Source: Clostridium sp.
GTDB lineage: Bacteria > Bacillota > Clostridia > Clostridiales > Clostridiaceae
Direction of reading: 5' to 3'
Assembly: GCF_016650035.1 (NCBI RefSeq)
Contig: NZ_JAENWM010000029.1
Coordinates: 1 to 42,108, forward strand
Length of the DNA: 42,108 nt
Position numbers and translations under genes: made by a program. The notes under the pieces are model-generated. The model worked only from the letters and a program-made list of their open reading frames with translations. It ran no database searches and was not told the DNA's origin. Below are positions 1 to 8,329 of this stretch, in pieces; the stretch's first letter is position 1; each line of letters opens with the position of its first letter.

Positions 1-70
1 CCCAAAATCATACTTTTACAAAAGCAAAGCACCAACAATTAGTTGGTGCTAATGTTTCACATGATTTGGG
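1..70. repeat. Nested inverted repeat at window edge, possible insertion-sequence remnant
   Basis: A perfect 9-bp stem (AGCACCAAC at 28-36, GTTGGTGCT at 42-50, 5-nt loop) sits inside an imperfect outer repeat (CCCAAAATCAT at 1-11, ATGATTTGGG at 61-70). There is no T-run on the plus side, so it is a poor terminator for a gene entering from the left. Nested inverted repeats of this kind are common at the ends of insertion sequences or short palindromic repeats. The window begins inside the structure, so its nature cannot be settled. Confidence 0.35.
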
Positions 71-86
71 ACATTTTCAAAAATGC

Positions 87-115
87 TTGACAGTATTAAA
101 ATAGTCTATTAAAAT
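87..115 (+). promoter_or_regulatory. SigA-type promoter for the Lon-like protease gene
   Basis: TTGACA at 87-92 and TAAAAT at 110-115 are separated by exactly 17 nt, a near-perfect vegetative promoter about 85 nt upstream of the protease start. The leader contains an AT-rich inverted repeat (AATATT at 133-138 and 162-167 flanking TAAAT/ATTTA at 145-149 and 155-159). This could be an operator, but it matches no regulator site I recognise. Confidence 0.75.
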
Positions 116-198
116 ATTTATCTTTTAATGATAATATTTGTTCCTAAATTTATAATTTAAGAATATTAATATAGTAAAGGATTGGGAGGAGGCGGAAT

Positions 199-2496
199 AT
201 GAAGAGGGAATTAACTCCAAGTGAAATTATTTATGAATTTGATATTGAAGACATTAAGGTACAAGGCCCCTTAGATGTTATGCCACAGTATATGGATGTA
301 ATAGAAAATATTAGAACTGGATTAAGTATAGATAAAGAGGGTTTTAATATTTATTTAATAGACGATTTTTCAAAAGAGGGGCTTAAAGATATTGTTAAAT
401 ATGTTAATGATATATTTGAAAAAAGAAGCAAACCAACGGACATTTGCTATGTGTTATTTGAAGATGATAAATCTCCAAAACCTATTTTTATAAGTAATGG
501 CGGAGGTAATAAACTAAAAAAGGTACTAAAGGAAATTCAGAATGAATATTTAGAATGCACATTTGAGTTTTATAACAGTTCTATAAATAAAGAAAAAGAT
601 GATATTGCAGAAAATATTCAAAAGCAAAGAACTGACCTAATTGCTAAATTAATAGATACAGCAAAAGAAAAGGGATTTGATATAAAATCCAGCAATAATG
701 GATTTACATTCATTCCTTTAAGTAGTGGTAAAGAAATGACTGAAAGTGAATATGACATCTTAGAGAAGGGTAAAAAAGAGACTATTTTAGAGACAGTAAG
801 TACTTTAAAAGATAAATCTAAGCAACTATTAGAGGAATTAAAAGATATTGAAGATAGAGATCTAGAAAAATTAAAGAAAATTATGGAAGTGTATTATGAA
901 AATGAAATGGCGGAATTAAAAGAAGAATACAAAAATATGTTTAATGAAGACGTGGATGTGCAAAATTATCTTGATATAGTATGTGATGATATCGAAAAAA
1001 AACTTATAGATAACTATTCGCTAAGTTATGATGATGATGAGGAAAAAATAAATGAAATTATATATAAATATGTTGTAAACGTAATTGTAGATAATAGTAA
1101 AAATTTAGTACCTCCAGTAATATTTGAGCAAGATCCTAATTTAACGAATTTACTTGGAAATATAGAATATGAAAATCATAATGGGGTTTATTCCACTGAT
1201 ACCGAACTTATAAAAGGTGGGAGTATGTTAAAAGCAAATGAGGGATGTTTAATAATTAAAGCAAATACTTTACTAAGTAATCCATTAGCATATTATCATT
1301 TGAAAAAATCACTGTTAACAGAAAAGGTTGATGTGGCTTATAGTAAAAATTATTATGAAGCGGTCTCATTAAACACTTTAAAACCTGAACCTATCCCTAT
1401 TAATGTAAAGATAATTCTTATTGGGGATTATGAGACTTATGACCTGCTTTATAACTATGATGAAGACTTTAGGAAAATATTCACTATAAAATCAGAATGT
1501 AATCCGCTTCAAAGTATTGACAAAAATTTAAAGAGCTCTTTGGTATTTGAGATAGATAAAATCTGTACTGAAAATAATTTGAGGTCTCTTACTAAGGAAG
1601 CTATAAGAGAGGTTGCAAAGATACTATCACGAAAGGCTCAGAGCAAAGAAAAAATATATTATGATAAATATGAAATAACTAAGCTATTAACCCTATCAAA
1701 CAATAGTATTAAAGATAAAAATAGAGGGGGGATTAGTGCAGAGGATATAATCCACGTAGGATATAAAATTGATAATATGGAAAAAGAAACTCTGAATAAC
1801 TATGCTGATAATAAAATGCTTATTGAAGTTAAAAATAGTAGAATAGGTCAAGTTAATGGGTTATCAGTAATTGATGCAGGATATTTTAGATTTGGAAAGC
1901 CAATAAAGATTACTTGCTGCTGTTATAAGGGAGAAGGAAATATTGTGGATGTTCAGCAAGAGAGCAATCTAAGTGGAAATATTCATAGTAAGTCTATTAA
2001 TATATTAAAGGGATATATAAGTGGTATTAATGGTGGATTTAATAAACTTCCAGTAGATTTTCATTTATGCTTTGAACAAATATATGGCAAAATAGATGGG
2101 GATAGTGCATCTGTTGCAGAAATAGTATGTATGCTTTCAGCTTTAAGTAAAATACCTATAAAGCAAAACATTGCCATTACAGGTTCTGTAAATCAATTTG
2201 GTGATGTTCAACCTATAGGAGGGGCAAATGACAAGATAGAGGGTTTTTACGGGGTGTGCAAAATAATAGATACAATAGTAGGCAAAGGGGTAGTAATTCC
2301 ACTGTCTAATGCGGGGGATTTGGTTTTAAATAATGAAGTTGAAAAAGAGATTGAAAGTGGGAATTTTCATATATATACTATGACATCTATAGAAGATGCA
2401 GTAGATATATTAATGGGGGACGATGATACTGACTTTCAGGTAGTAATGACAGCCATTAATAAAGAACTAAAAAAATATATTACGAAAAAACAATAG
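199..2496 (+). CDS. Lon-like S16 protease with degenerate AAA domain (LonC/AAA_32 type)
   Basis: This 765-residue protein has a C-terminal Lon-type serine-lysine protease domain. The likely catalytic Ser636 lies in DGDSASVAE and Lys679 in GGANDKIEG; the 43-residue spacing equals that of E. coli Lon (S679/K722). The N-terminal two thirds aligns by eye with the AAA part of LonB/LonC-like proteins, including GFNIYLIDD near residues 48-56 and LIGDYETYDLL near 410. However, the position of the P-loop reads IDDFSKEGL (54-62) with no GKT/S, and the Walker B position reads GCLIIKAN (349-356) without the Asp-Glu pair. It is therefore probably an ATP-independent, LonC-like protease, or one whose ATPase fold is only structural. 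A strong GGGAGGAGG ribosome binding site supports the ATG start. It appears monocistronic, with its own promoter and terminator. Substrates are unknown. Confidence 0.85.
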   Translation: MKRELTPSEIIYEFDIEDIKVQGPLDVMPQYMDVIENIRTGLSIDKEGFNIYLIDDFSKEGLKDIVKYVNDIFEKRSKPTDICYVLFEDDKSPKPIFISNGGGNKLKKVLKEIQNEYLECTFEFYNSSINKEKDDIAENIQKQRTDLIAKLIDTAKEKGFDIKSSNNGFTFIPLSSGKEMTESEYDILEKGKKETILETVSTLKDKSKQLLEELKDIEDRDLEKLKKIMEVYYENEMAELKEEYKNMFNEDVDVQNYLDIVCDDIEKKLIDNYSLSYDDDEEKINEIIYKYVVNVIVDNSKNLVPPVIFEQDPNLTNLLGNIEYENHNGVYSTDTELIKGGSMLKANEGCLIIKANTLLSNPLAYYHLKKSLLTEKVDVAYSKNYYEAVSLNTLKPEPIPINVKIILIGDYETYDLLYNYDEDFRKIFTIKSECNPLQSIDKNLKSSLVFEIDKICTENNLRSLTKEAIREVAKILSRKAQSKEKIYYDKYEITKLLTLSNNSIKDKNRGGISAEDIIHVGYKIDNMEKETLNNYADNKMLIEVKNSRIGQVNGLSVIDAGYFRFGKPIKITCCCYKGEGNIVDVQQESNLSGNIHSKSINILKGYISGINGGFNKLPVDFHLCFEQIYGKIDGDSASVAEIVCMLSALSKIPIKQNIAITGSVNQFGDVQPIGGANDKIEGFYGVCKIIDTIVGKGVVIPLSNAGDLVLNNEVEKEIESGNFHIYTMTSIEDAVDILMGDDDTDFQVVMTAINKELKKYITKKQ

Positions 2497-2510
2497 AGTG
2501 GTAGGTAAAA

Positions 2511-2543
2511 AACAAGCAGGACATTTAAGTTGTCCTGCTTGTT
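2511..2543. terminator. Bidirectional terminator between lon-like gene and ychF
   Basis: A perfect 13-bp stem (AACAAGCAGGACA at 2511-2523, TGTCCTGCTTGTT at 2531-2543, 7-nt loop) lies between the converging genes. Read on the minus strand it runs into a six-T tract, a classic terminator for ychF. On the plus strand the tail (TTCTGAGTTTTAAT) is weaker but plausible. Confidence 0.85.
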
Positions 2544-2556
2544 CTGAGTTTTAATA

Positions 2557-3654
2557 TTATACGTTAAATCTAAAATTAACTATATCTCCATCTTGCATGA
2601 TATATTCTTTACCTTCAAGTCTATATTGTCCTTTTTCTTTAGCCACAGCTTCTGAGCCGCACTCTACTAAATTATCAAAGGAAACTATTTCTGCTCTTAT
2701 AAAGCCTCTTTCGATATCTGAATGGATTTTTCCAGCAGCTACAGGTGCTTTAGTCCCAATGTGAATAGTCCAGGCTCTTATTTCTTGAGGACCTGCAGTA
2801 AGAAAACTCATGAGACCTAGTAGTTTATAACTTGCATGAATAAGTTTATCAAGTCCAGATTCTGAAAGACCATATTCCTGTAAAAGCTCCATTTTTTCAT
2901 CATCCTCTAGAGAGGATAGTTCTTCCTCGAGCCTTGCACAAACTATCATTACTTCAGAATCAGTACTTTCTGCATATTCTTTAACTTTTTTAACCATATC
3001 ATTTTCTGTATTGCCAGACATTAAATCATCTTCACTAATGTTTGCAGCAAATAATACTGGTTTTGAAGTGATCAGAAAAAGAGTGTTTATAAAAATAGCT
3101 TCTTCAGCGTTAACATCAAGTGTTCTCACTGGTAAATTTGATTCAAGCTGTTCTTTTATTCTTTCCATAAGTGCATATTCCATTATGGCTGTTTTGTCTC
3201 CAGAACGAACAAGTTTTACTGACTTTTCCATTCTTCGATCTAATACATCAAGATCAGAAAAAATAAGTTCTAAATTAATAGTATCTATGTCGCGTAGGGG
3301 ATCGATATTGCCATCTACATGAATTATATTTTCATCTTCAAAGCATCTTACAACATGAACTATTGATTCTACTTCTCTTATGTGAGATAAAAATTTATTC
3401 CCTAACCCTTCTCCTTTACTTGCTCCCTTTACAAGGCCTGCTATGTCATAAAATTCAATTGCAGTATGAATTATCTTTTTACTATTATAAATGGTTTGTA
3501 GCACATCCAACCTTTTATCAGGAACACTAACAACTCCTACATTTGGTTCTATAGTACAAAATGGGTAGTTAGCAGATTCTGCCCCTGCTTTTGTGATTGC
3601 ATTAAATAATGTGCTTTTTCCTACATTTGGTAAACCTACAATTCCTAGCTTCAT
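2557..3654 (-). CDS. ychF: YchF/Obg-like ATPase (redox-regulated, ribosome-associated)
   Basis: This is an OLA1/YchF P-loop NTPase of 365 residues, the usual family length. Seen here are the G1 motif GLPNVGKST (residues 7-15), the DIAGLVKGAS G3 region, and NISE in place of the usual NKxD. That G4 change is the family hallmark and underlies ATP rather than GTP preference. A C-terminal TGS domain ends in the typical DGDIVNFRF. An in-frame ATG lies 12 nt further upstream, but AAAGGA directly abuts it. The internal ATG at 3654 has 12 nt of spacing and begins MKLGIVG like its homologues, so I chose it. It is transcribed alone and divergently from mraZ. Known roles in other bacteria are ribosome binding and stress or iron responses; the cellular role here is inferred only from family. 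Confidence 0.95.
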   Translation of the reverse strand: MKLGIVGLPNVGKSTLFNAITKAGAESANYPFCTIEPNVGVVSVPDKRLDVLQTIYNSKKIIHTAIEFYDIAGLVKGASKGEGLGNKFLSHIREVESIVHVVRCFEDENIIHVDGNIDPLRDIDTINLELIFSDLDVLDRRMEKSVKLVRSGDKTAIMEYALMERIKEQLESNLPVRTLDVNAEEAIFINTLFLITSKPVLFAANISEDDLMSGNTENDMVKKVKEYAESTDSEVMIVCARLEEELSSLEDDEKMELLQEYGLSESGLDKLIHASYKLLGLMSFLTAGPQEIRAWTIHIGTKAPVAAGKIHSDIERGFIRAEIVSFDNLVECGSEAVAKEKGQYRLEGKEYIMQDGDIVNFRFNV

Positions 3655-3701
3655 ATATATGTACATTCCTTTCTTACTCTTAGATTATTGACACCTTTTA
3701 A

Positions 3702-3730
3702 ATTATACTCTACATCTTAAGTCATTTCAA
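3702..3730 (-). promoter_or_regulatory. SigA-type promoter for ychF
   Basis: On the minus strand TTGAAA (3730-3725) and a perfect TATAAT (3707-3702) are spaced by 17 nt. The start of ychF is about 48 nt downstream. Confidence 0.75.
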
Positions 3731-3894
3731 GAAAGTAAATTTTAACAATGGTTTTATCAAACATACATTGGTAGACATTACATATATAGTGAATTTATCT
3801 CAAAAATGGAAATTGGGAATTTATTTATTTAAGAAAACAGTAAATTTACTTTAAAATAAGAAGGAATTTTGATTTTTATATAGAATAATACTAA

Positions 3895-3934
3895 AAAGTG
3901 GTTTAGAATGGTTGAAAGTGGATTAAAGTGGAGT
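3895..3934 (+). promoter_or_regulatory. Putative MraZ operator: four 10-bp-phased TGG repeats
   Basis: GTGG occurs at 3898, 3918 and 3928 and ATGG at 3908, giving four repeats with an exact 10-bp period and mostly the form AAAGTGGNNT. MraZ is known to bind tandem TGG(G)-type repeats with a 10-bp period upstream of its own operon and to repress dcw transcription in several bacteria. Position (25-60 nt before mraZ) and phasing fit that role. The motif is seen directly; binding is inferred. Confidence 0.75.
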
Positions 3935-3958
3935 ATTTAATAAGCTGGGGGTAGTAAA

Positions 3959-4387
3959 ATGTTTATAGGTGAATATCAACATGCCATTGATAGTAAAAAC
4001 AGAATGATTATCCCCACAAAGTTTAGAGATGAACTTTCTAGTGAATTTATATTGACTAAGGGCTTAGATGGGTGCTTGTACATATACACCAAGGAAGAAT
4101 GGTTAATAATGGAAGAAAAACTAAAAAAACTACCATTAACTAGTAAAGATGCAAGAGCCTTTGTACGATTTTTCTTCTCTGGTGCCAATGAAATTACCAT
4201 TGATAAACAAGGAAGGGCTTTAATACCACAAAACTTATGCGAATACGCAGGTCTTCAAAAGGAGATAGTAAGTATAGGAGTATCAACTAGAATAGAAATA
4301 TGGGCAAAAGATAAATGGGATAATTATAATGACTCGGATATGAATTTTGATGAGATAGCAGAAAAAATGAATGAACTCGGTATTTAA
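3959..4387 (+). CDS. mraZ: Transcriptional regulator/division protein MraZ
   Basis: This 142-residue protein, normal for MraZ, has two SpoVT-AbrB-like swapped-hairpin repeats. The diagnostic motifs are [16 protein letters not shown] (about residues 11-26) and [12 protein letters not shown] (about 81-92). MraZ forms multimeric rings that contact one repeat per subunit in tandem TGG-type sites. Four such repeats lie immediately upstream. It is the first gene of the dcw cluster, 14 nt before rsmH, and is likely autoregulatory for the operon. Start ATG follows a GGGGG ribosome binding site. Confidence 0.96.
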   Translation: MFIGEYQHAIDSKNRMIIPTKFRDELSSEFILTKGLDGCLYIYTKEEWLIMEEKLKKLPLTSKDARAFVRFFFSGANEITIDKQGRALIPQNLCEYAGLQKEIVSIGVSTRIEIWAKDKWDNYNDSDMNFDEIAEKMNELGI

Positions 4388-4401
4388 AAGGAGATATAGT
4401 A

Positions 4402-5334
4402 ATGGAATTTAAGCATGTATCAGTTTTGTTAAATGAGTGCCTTGATGCACTAAATATTAAAGAAGATGGAATTTATGTTGACTGTACACTAGGAGGTGCA
4501 GGGCACTCTTTAGAAATTTTAAAAAGACTATCCACAAAGGGTAGGCTAATTGGAATTGATCAAGATACGGAGGCATTAAAAGCTGCAAAGGAAAACCTTA
4601 AGGAGTATAACAATGTTACTTATGTACACGATAATTTTTATAATATTGAAGCAATACTAGAAAAACTTCAGATAGGTAGTGTAGATGGTATTTTGATGGA
4701 TCTTGGGGTATCGTCTTTTCAATTAGATGAAGCAGAACGAGGGTTCAGCTATATGAGGGATGCGACTCTTGATATGAGAATGGATAGGAGTAAAGGAATA
4801 TCTGCCTATGATGTTGTGAATAGTTACAGTGAACAGCAGATAGGTGAAGTTTTAAGAAATTATGGAGAAGAAAAATTTTCAAAAAGAATAGCTAATTTTA
4901 TAGTTGATAGAAGAGTAGACAAACCAATAAATACTACTTTAGAACTTGTAAATGTTATAGATGCAGCTATCCCAGCAAAGTACAAGAGGGATGGAGGCCA
5001 TCCAGCTAAAAGAACTTTTCAGGGTATAAGAATTGAAGTTAACGGTGAACTCAGAATTCTTAACAAAGCAATAGAAGATGGAATACAAAGACTAAAAAGT
5101 GGAGGAAGAATGGCAATTATTACATTTCATTCACTTGAAGATAGAATTGTAAAAGTTAAATTTAAAGACTTGCATGATCCTTGTAAATGTCCCAAAGAGT
5201 TACCTATGTGTGTGTGTGGTAAAACACCAATTGTAAATCTTATAAGTAGAAAACCTATAGTGGCGACAGAAGAAGAATTAGAAATAAACAAAAGAAGCAG
5301 AAGTGCAAAGTTAAGAGTTTGTGAAAAAATTTAG
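4402..5334 (+). CDS. rsmH: 16S rRNA (cytosine1402-N4)-methyltransferase
   Basis: RsmH (MraW) N4-methylates C1402 of 16S rRNA using SAM. Its 310 residues match the family. Visible motifs are [10 protein letters not shown] (SAM-binding loop, about residues 29-38), [28 protein letters not shown] and [12 protein letters not shown]. It also carries the C-terminal cysteine cluster [14 protein letters not shown] seen in many Firmicute homologues. It is co-transcribed with mraZ, and AAAGGAG lies 8 nt before the ATG. Confidence 0.97.
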   Translation: MEFKHVSVLLNECLDALNIKEDGIYVDCTLGGAGHSLEILKRLSTKGRLIGIDQDTEALKAAKENLKEYNNVTYVHDNFYNIEAILEKLQIGSVDGILMDLGVSSFQLDEAERGFSYMRDATLDMRMDRSKGISAYDVVNSYSEQQIGEVLRNYGEEKFSKRIANFIVDRRVDKPINTTLELVNVIDAAIPAKYKRDGGHPAKRTFQGIRIEVNGELRILNKAIEDGIQRLKSGGRMAIITFHSLEDRIVKVKFKDLHDPCKCPKELPMCVCGKTPIVNLISRKPIVATEEELEINKRSRSAKLRVCEKI

Positions 5335-5361
5335 TTCTAAATTGTGGATGGGGTGAATAAA

Positions 5362-5847
5362 GTGATAGTAGCAAAAAATACGCTTCAAATGGATGGGAAT
5401 ACCGTGTTATCACCAGATGAATCTTTTAGAAAACGACGATATGATGATTTAGAAAAATCAAGAAAACAGGCTGAACAAGCTAAAATACAAAAGGATATAG
5501 AAAACAAAAAAAGTGTTCTTAAAAATATTCTTTTAGTTTTTGTCATTGGAGTGACTATTATTAGTAGGTATTGTATGATTTATAGTTACCAAGATGTAGC
5601 ATCTAAGACTAAAGCCAAGCTAGAAATAGTAAATAAAGAAAATAGTGCTTATAAAGTACAACTGCTTAAGTTTAAAAATATAAATTATGTTGAGGAAATA
5701 GCTCTTGGTAGACTTAATATGGTTAAACCACAAATTAGTGATATAGAGTACATGAATTTAAGTAAGAATAACTTAGAAGTTAAAAGTGAGTTACAAGTGA
5801 AAAAGAGTACCATGATATTAGAAAAAATCAAAGATATTATTTTTTAA
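5362..5847 (+). CDS. ftsL: FtsL-like cell division protein
   Basis: This small bitopic membrane protein has a basic cytoplasmic N-terminus rich in Lys/Gln, one membrane segment (about residues 50-70 of the called protein) and a periplasm-side coiled coil. Gene order (rsmH - this - spoVD) is the conserved position of ftsL, and sequence conservation in that family is known to be weak. A GTG at 5344 opens the frame but has no ribosome binding site. GGGGTG at 5350-5355 is well placed for the GTG at 5362, giving 161 residues. FtsL would act with DivIB and the septal PBP in the divisome. The identity rests mainly on topology and synteny. Confidence 0.8.
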   Translation: MIVAKNTLQMDGNTVLSPDESFRKRRYDDLEKSRKQAEQAKIQKDIENKKSVLKNILLVFVIGVTIISRYCMIYSYQDVASKTKAKLEIVNKENSAYKVQLLKFKNINYVEEIALGRLNMVKPQISDIEYMNLSKNNLEVKSELQVKKSTMILEKIKDIIF

Positions 5848-5895
5848 AGGTGGACTATCCACATAGTGTTACAGAAATAATAAGGAGGAGCTAAA

Positions 5896-8097
5896 TTGGC
5901 AAAAGGGGAGTATAGAGACAAAGTAATTGTTAAACGAAGAATGCTTATTGTCTTTTTCATACTTTTTGTTTTGTTTTTTCTATTGGTTGGTAGGTTAAGC
6001 TACGTAATGATAGTTAAAGGAAAGGACTTAAAAGTAAGAGCAATTTTGCAGTGGACAAGTGATGTTCGTATTGCAGCAAGTAGAGGAAGAATTTTAGACA
6101 GAAATGAAAATGAATTAGTCATAAGCGCAAATGTTTTTAGAGTGGATTTAGAGCTTAATGCATTAAGAGACACTACTTCTAATAATGACTTAACTATGAA
6201 GGATATTGCACCTGGCCTTGCTGAAATACTTGATATGGAATCTGCAGATGTTTTATCTAAATTAACTGCGACTAATTCAAAGGGAGAAGCTATTGGAGGA
6301 GTTGGGCTTAAGAGAAGAATAGAAAAAGACGTATCTGATAAAATAATCGAATTTTCTAAGGTGAATAAACTTCGGGGAATAGTTATTACTGGAGATACAA
6401 AAAGATTTTATATCAATAATAATTTTTTGGCAAATGTTCTAGGACACACTAATTCCGATGGAAAGGGACTAGTAGGAGCTGAACTATATTATGATAAATA
6501 TCTAGCAGGGGTACCTGGAATAAAAATCACGGAAACTGATGCTAAAAGTGAAGATTTGGCTTATAAAATATCAGATTATACAATGCCAGTTAATGGAAAA
6601 GATTTGATACTTACTGTTGATGAAAAAATTCAGCAATTTGTAGAAAAAGCAGCTGAACAGGCTATGATTGATAATAAAGCAGCTGCAGTTAGTATAATTG
6701 TAATGAACCCTAAAAATGGAGAAATACTAGGCATGGTTAATAAGCCGGACTATGATCCAAATGATCCATGGGATGACACTATAAGTTTTGATGAAAATCA
6801 AAAGGCTTGGAGAAATAGAGCAGTAAGTGATACATTTGAACCGGGGTCTATTTTTAAAGTAATTACATCTATAGGAGCCATGGTAGAGAAAGTAGTAGAT
6901 GAAAATGATGTATTTGTTTGTAACGGTAGCACTGTAGTTTCAGGTAAAACAATAAGGTGCTGGAAACCTACAGGACATGGATCTCAACATTTTGTGGATA
7001 TTTTAAAAAACTCTTGTAATGTTGGATTTATGGAACTGGGAAAAAGACTTGGTAATGAAAAATTAACTAAGTATATTAATTTATTTGGACTCGGCAAGAA
7101 AACTGGTATTGATTTAAATGGAGAAGCAGCGGGGATAATCAGAAAAGCTGAAAACATGACTCCCCTTGATGTAGCTGTAACCTCATTTGGTCAAGGTGGA
7201 ACACTATCTTGCATACAGTATTTAACAGCTTTTAATGCTATTGCAAATGGAGGTAAGCTTATAACTCCACATGTTATGAAAGAAATAGTAGAATATGATG
7301 ATTCGAATGAAAAACAAGTTTTTGAGGCATATTCGAACTATAATGAGAGAAGAATAGTAGATGAGGAAACTACAAAGCAGCTTAGATCATACCTTGAACA
7401 GGTTATAGAAACTGGTGGAGGTAAAAAGGCTTATATTGCAGGGTACCATATTGCTGGGAAGACAGGAACTGCTCAAAAAATCAATCCAGCACCAGGAACC
7501 AGTGGCTATCTACCTCAAAAATATGTTTCATCTTTTGCAGGTATGGCACCAGCAGATGATCCACAAATAACACTATTAATTAATATTGACGAACCAGACC
7601 CATCTAATTATTATGGTGGTCAGATTGCAACAGTTGTTGCAAAACAAGTGTTTAATGATATTTTCAATTACTTAGCACTTAAATCTGATGCTACTAGTGA
7701 AGAAATTGCAAAAAGTTTACTTAAGGACGTCATTGTACCTGAGGTAAGGGGTCTTAAAACTGCAGACGCTAAAAAAATGTTAAAAGAAAATAATTTAAAG
7801 ATGAAATTGAGTACAGAGGGAGAAGTTATTACTGATATGACTCCAAAACCTGGATACACAGTTAAAGAAGGGACCGAAATTATTTTACACACGGATTCAA
7901 AAGTAGAAGATGATAGTACAGTAATGGTTCCAAGTATCAAGGGAAATAGCCCAGAAAAAGTTAGTGAACTATTAACTAGTCTTGGTCTAAAAGTAAAGTT
8001 TATCGGTAGTGGTATAGCCTCAGAACAAGACCTAGAAGGGACAGAAGTGAAAAAGGGAACTACGGTGACTGTGCATCTAGATATAGTGGCTGATTAG
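5896..8097 (+). CDS. spoVD: Class B penicillin-binding protein, SpoVD/FtsI type, with two PASTA domains
   Basis: This 733-residue peptidoglycan transpeptidase has an N-terminal membrane anchor (about residues 17-36), a PBP dimerisation domain and a transpeptidase domain. The active-site motifs are S318-I-F-K321, S373-C-N375 and K522-T-G-T525. Two C-terminal PASTA domains follow (about 612-668 and 675-733). The start is TTG after TAAGGAGGAG, with no better ATG nearby. Only one class B PBP lies at this locus, so it could be the vegetative FtsI, the sporulation SpoVD, or serve both. PASTA domains and neighbouring spoVE favour the SpoVD name, but the phenotype cannot be read from sequence. The partner SEDS polymerase is the spoVE product about 4 kb downstream. 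Confidence 0.93.
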   Translation: MAKGEYRDKVIVKRRMLIVFFILFVLFFLLVGRLSYVMIVKGKDLKVRAILQWTSDVRIAASRGRILDRNENELVISANVFRVDLELNALRDTTSNNDLTMKDIAPGLAEILDMESADVLSKLTATNSKGEAIGGVGLKRRIEKDVSDKIIEFSKVNKLRGIVITGDTKRFYINNNFLANVLGHTNSDGKGLVGAELYYDKYLAGVPGIKITETDAKSEDLAYKISDYTMPVNGKDLILTVDEKIQQFVEKAAEQAMIDNKAAAVSIIVMNPKNGEILGMVNKPDYDPNDPWDDTISFDENQKAWRNRAVSDTFEPGSIFKVITSIGAMVEKVVDENDVFVCNGSTVVSGKTIRCWKPTGHGSQHFVDILKNSCNVGFMELGKRLGNEKLTKYINLFGLGKKTGIDLNGEAAGIIRKAENMTPLDVAVTSFGQGGTLSCIQYLTAFNAIANGGKLITPHVMKEIVEYDDSNEKQVFEAYSNYNERRIVDEETTKQLRSYLEQVIETGGGKKAYIAGYHIAGKTGTAQKINPAPGTSGYLPQKYVSSFAGMAPADDPQITLLINIDEPDPSNYYGGQIATVVAKQVFNDIFNYLALKSDATSEEIAKSLLKDVIVPEVRGLKTADAKKMLKENNLKMKLSTEGEVITDMTPKPGYTVKEGTEIILHTDSKVEDDSTVMVPSIKGNSPEKVSELLTSLGLKVKFIGSGIASEQDLEGTEVKKGTTVTVHLDIVAD

Positions 8098-8101
8098 TTA
8101 A

Positions 8102-8119
8102 AGCATCATCTGCGATGCT
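8102..8119. other. Small hairpin after spoVD
   Basis: AGCATC at 8102-8107 pairs with GATGCT at 8114-8119 (6-nt loop), starting 4 nt after the spoVD stop. There is no T-run, so it may be an RNA 3'-end stabiliser or have no function. Confidence 0.3.
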
Positions 8120-8160
8120 GTTAGATATAGTGTATAACTATATAATAGAGACATTAAAAC

Positions 8161-8200
8161 AAAAACCGACAGGACTCAGCTTTGCTGAACTGTCGGATTT
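8161..8200. terminator. Hairpin between spoVD and murE, possible terminator
   Basis: CCGACAG (8166-8172) pairs with CTGTCGG (8190-8196), with a smaller inner CAGC/GCTG stem (8177-8180, 8184-8187). The plus-strand tail is only ATTTG. On the minus strand the stem runs into TTTTTGTTTT. It probably attenuates or ends spoVD transcripts inefficiently; the T-rich side faces the wrong way for spoVD. Confidence 0.45.
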
Positions 8201-8227
8201 GCCATGTAAAGGGTAATAGTGGTATCA

Positions 8228-8255
8228 TTGAAAAATTAATTCTATAGTGTATACT
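8228..8255 (+). promoter_or_regulatory. Internal SigA-type promoter upstream of murE
   Basis: TTGAAA (8228-8233) and TATACT (8250-8255) are separated by 16 nt, 75 nt before the murE start. Together with the hairpin just upstream, this splits the cluster into mraZ-rsmH-ftsL-spoVD and a murE-led unit. Confidence 0.6.
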
Positions 8256-8329
8256 ATTCTTAAAAGAGGTTATTAATTAGAATAAAAGTAGAAACATAAT
8301 GCATGTGATGATTTAAGGGAGTGATAATT

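Larger units (their letters stand above)
3655..3958. other. Divergent ychF-mraZ intergenic region
   Basis: This 304-nt gene-free stretch holds the ychF promoter, the mraZ operator repeats and the mraZ ribosome binding site (GGGGG at 3947-3951). A TAGAAT at 3881-3886 could be the mraZ -10 box, but no matching -35 is visible. I see no small ORF or structured RNA in the remainder. Confidence 0.6.

Noticed and set aside
3011-3322. 103-codon plus-strand frame inside ychF
   Set aside because: Antisense to a conserved GTPase-like gene; chance frame.
5344-5361. GTG at 5344 as the ftsL start
   Set aside because: No ribosome binding site upstream; GGGGTG just downstream serves the GTG at 5362.
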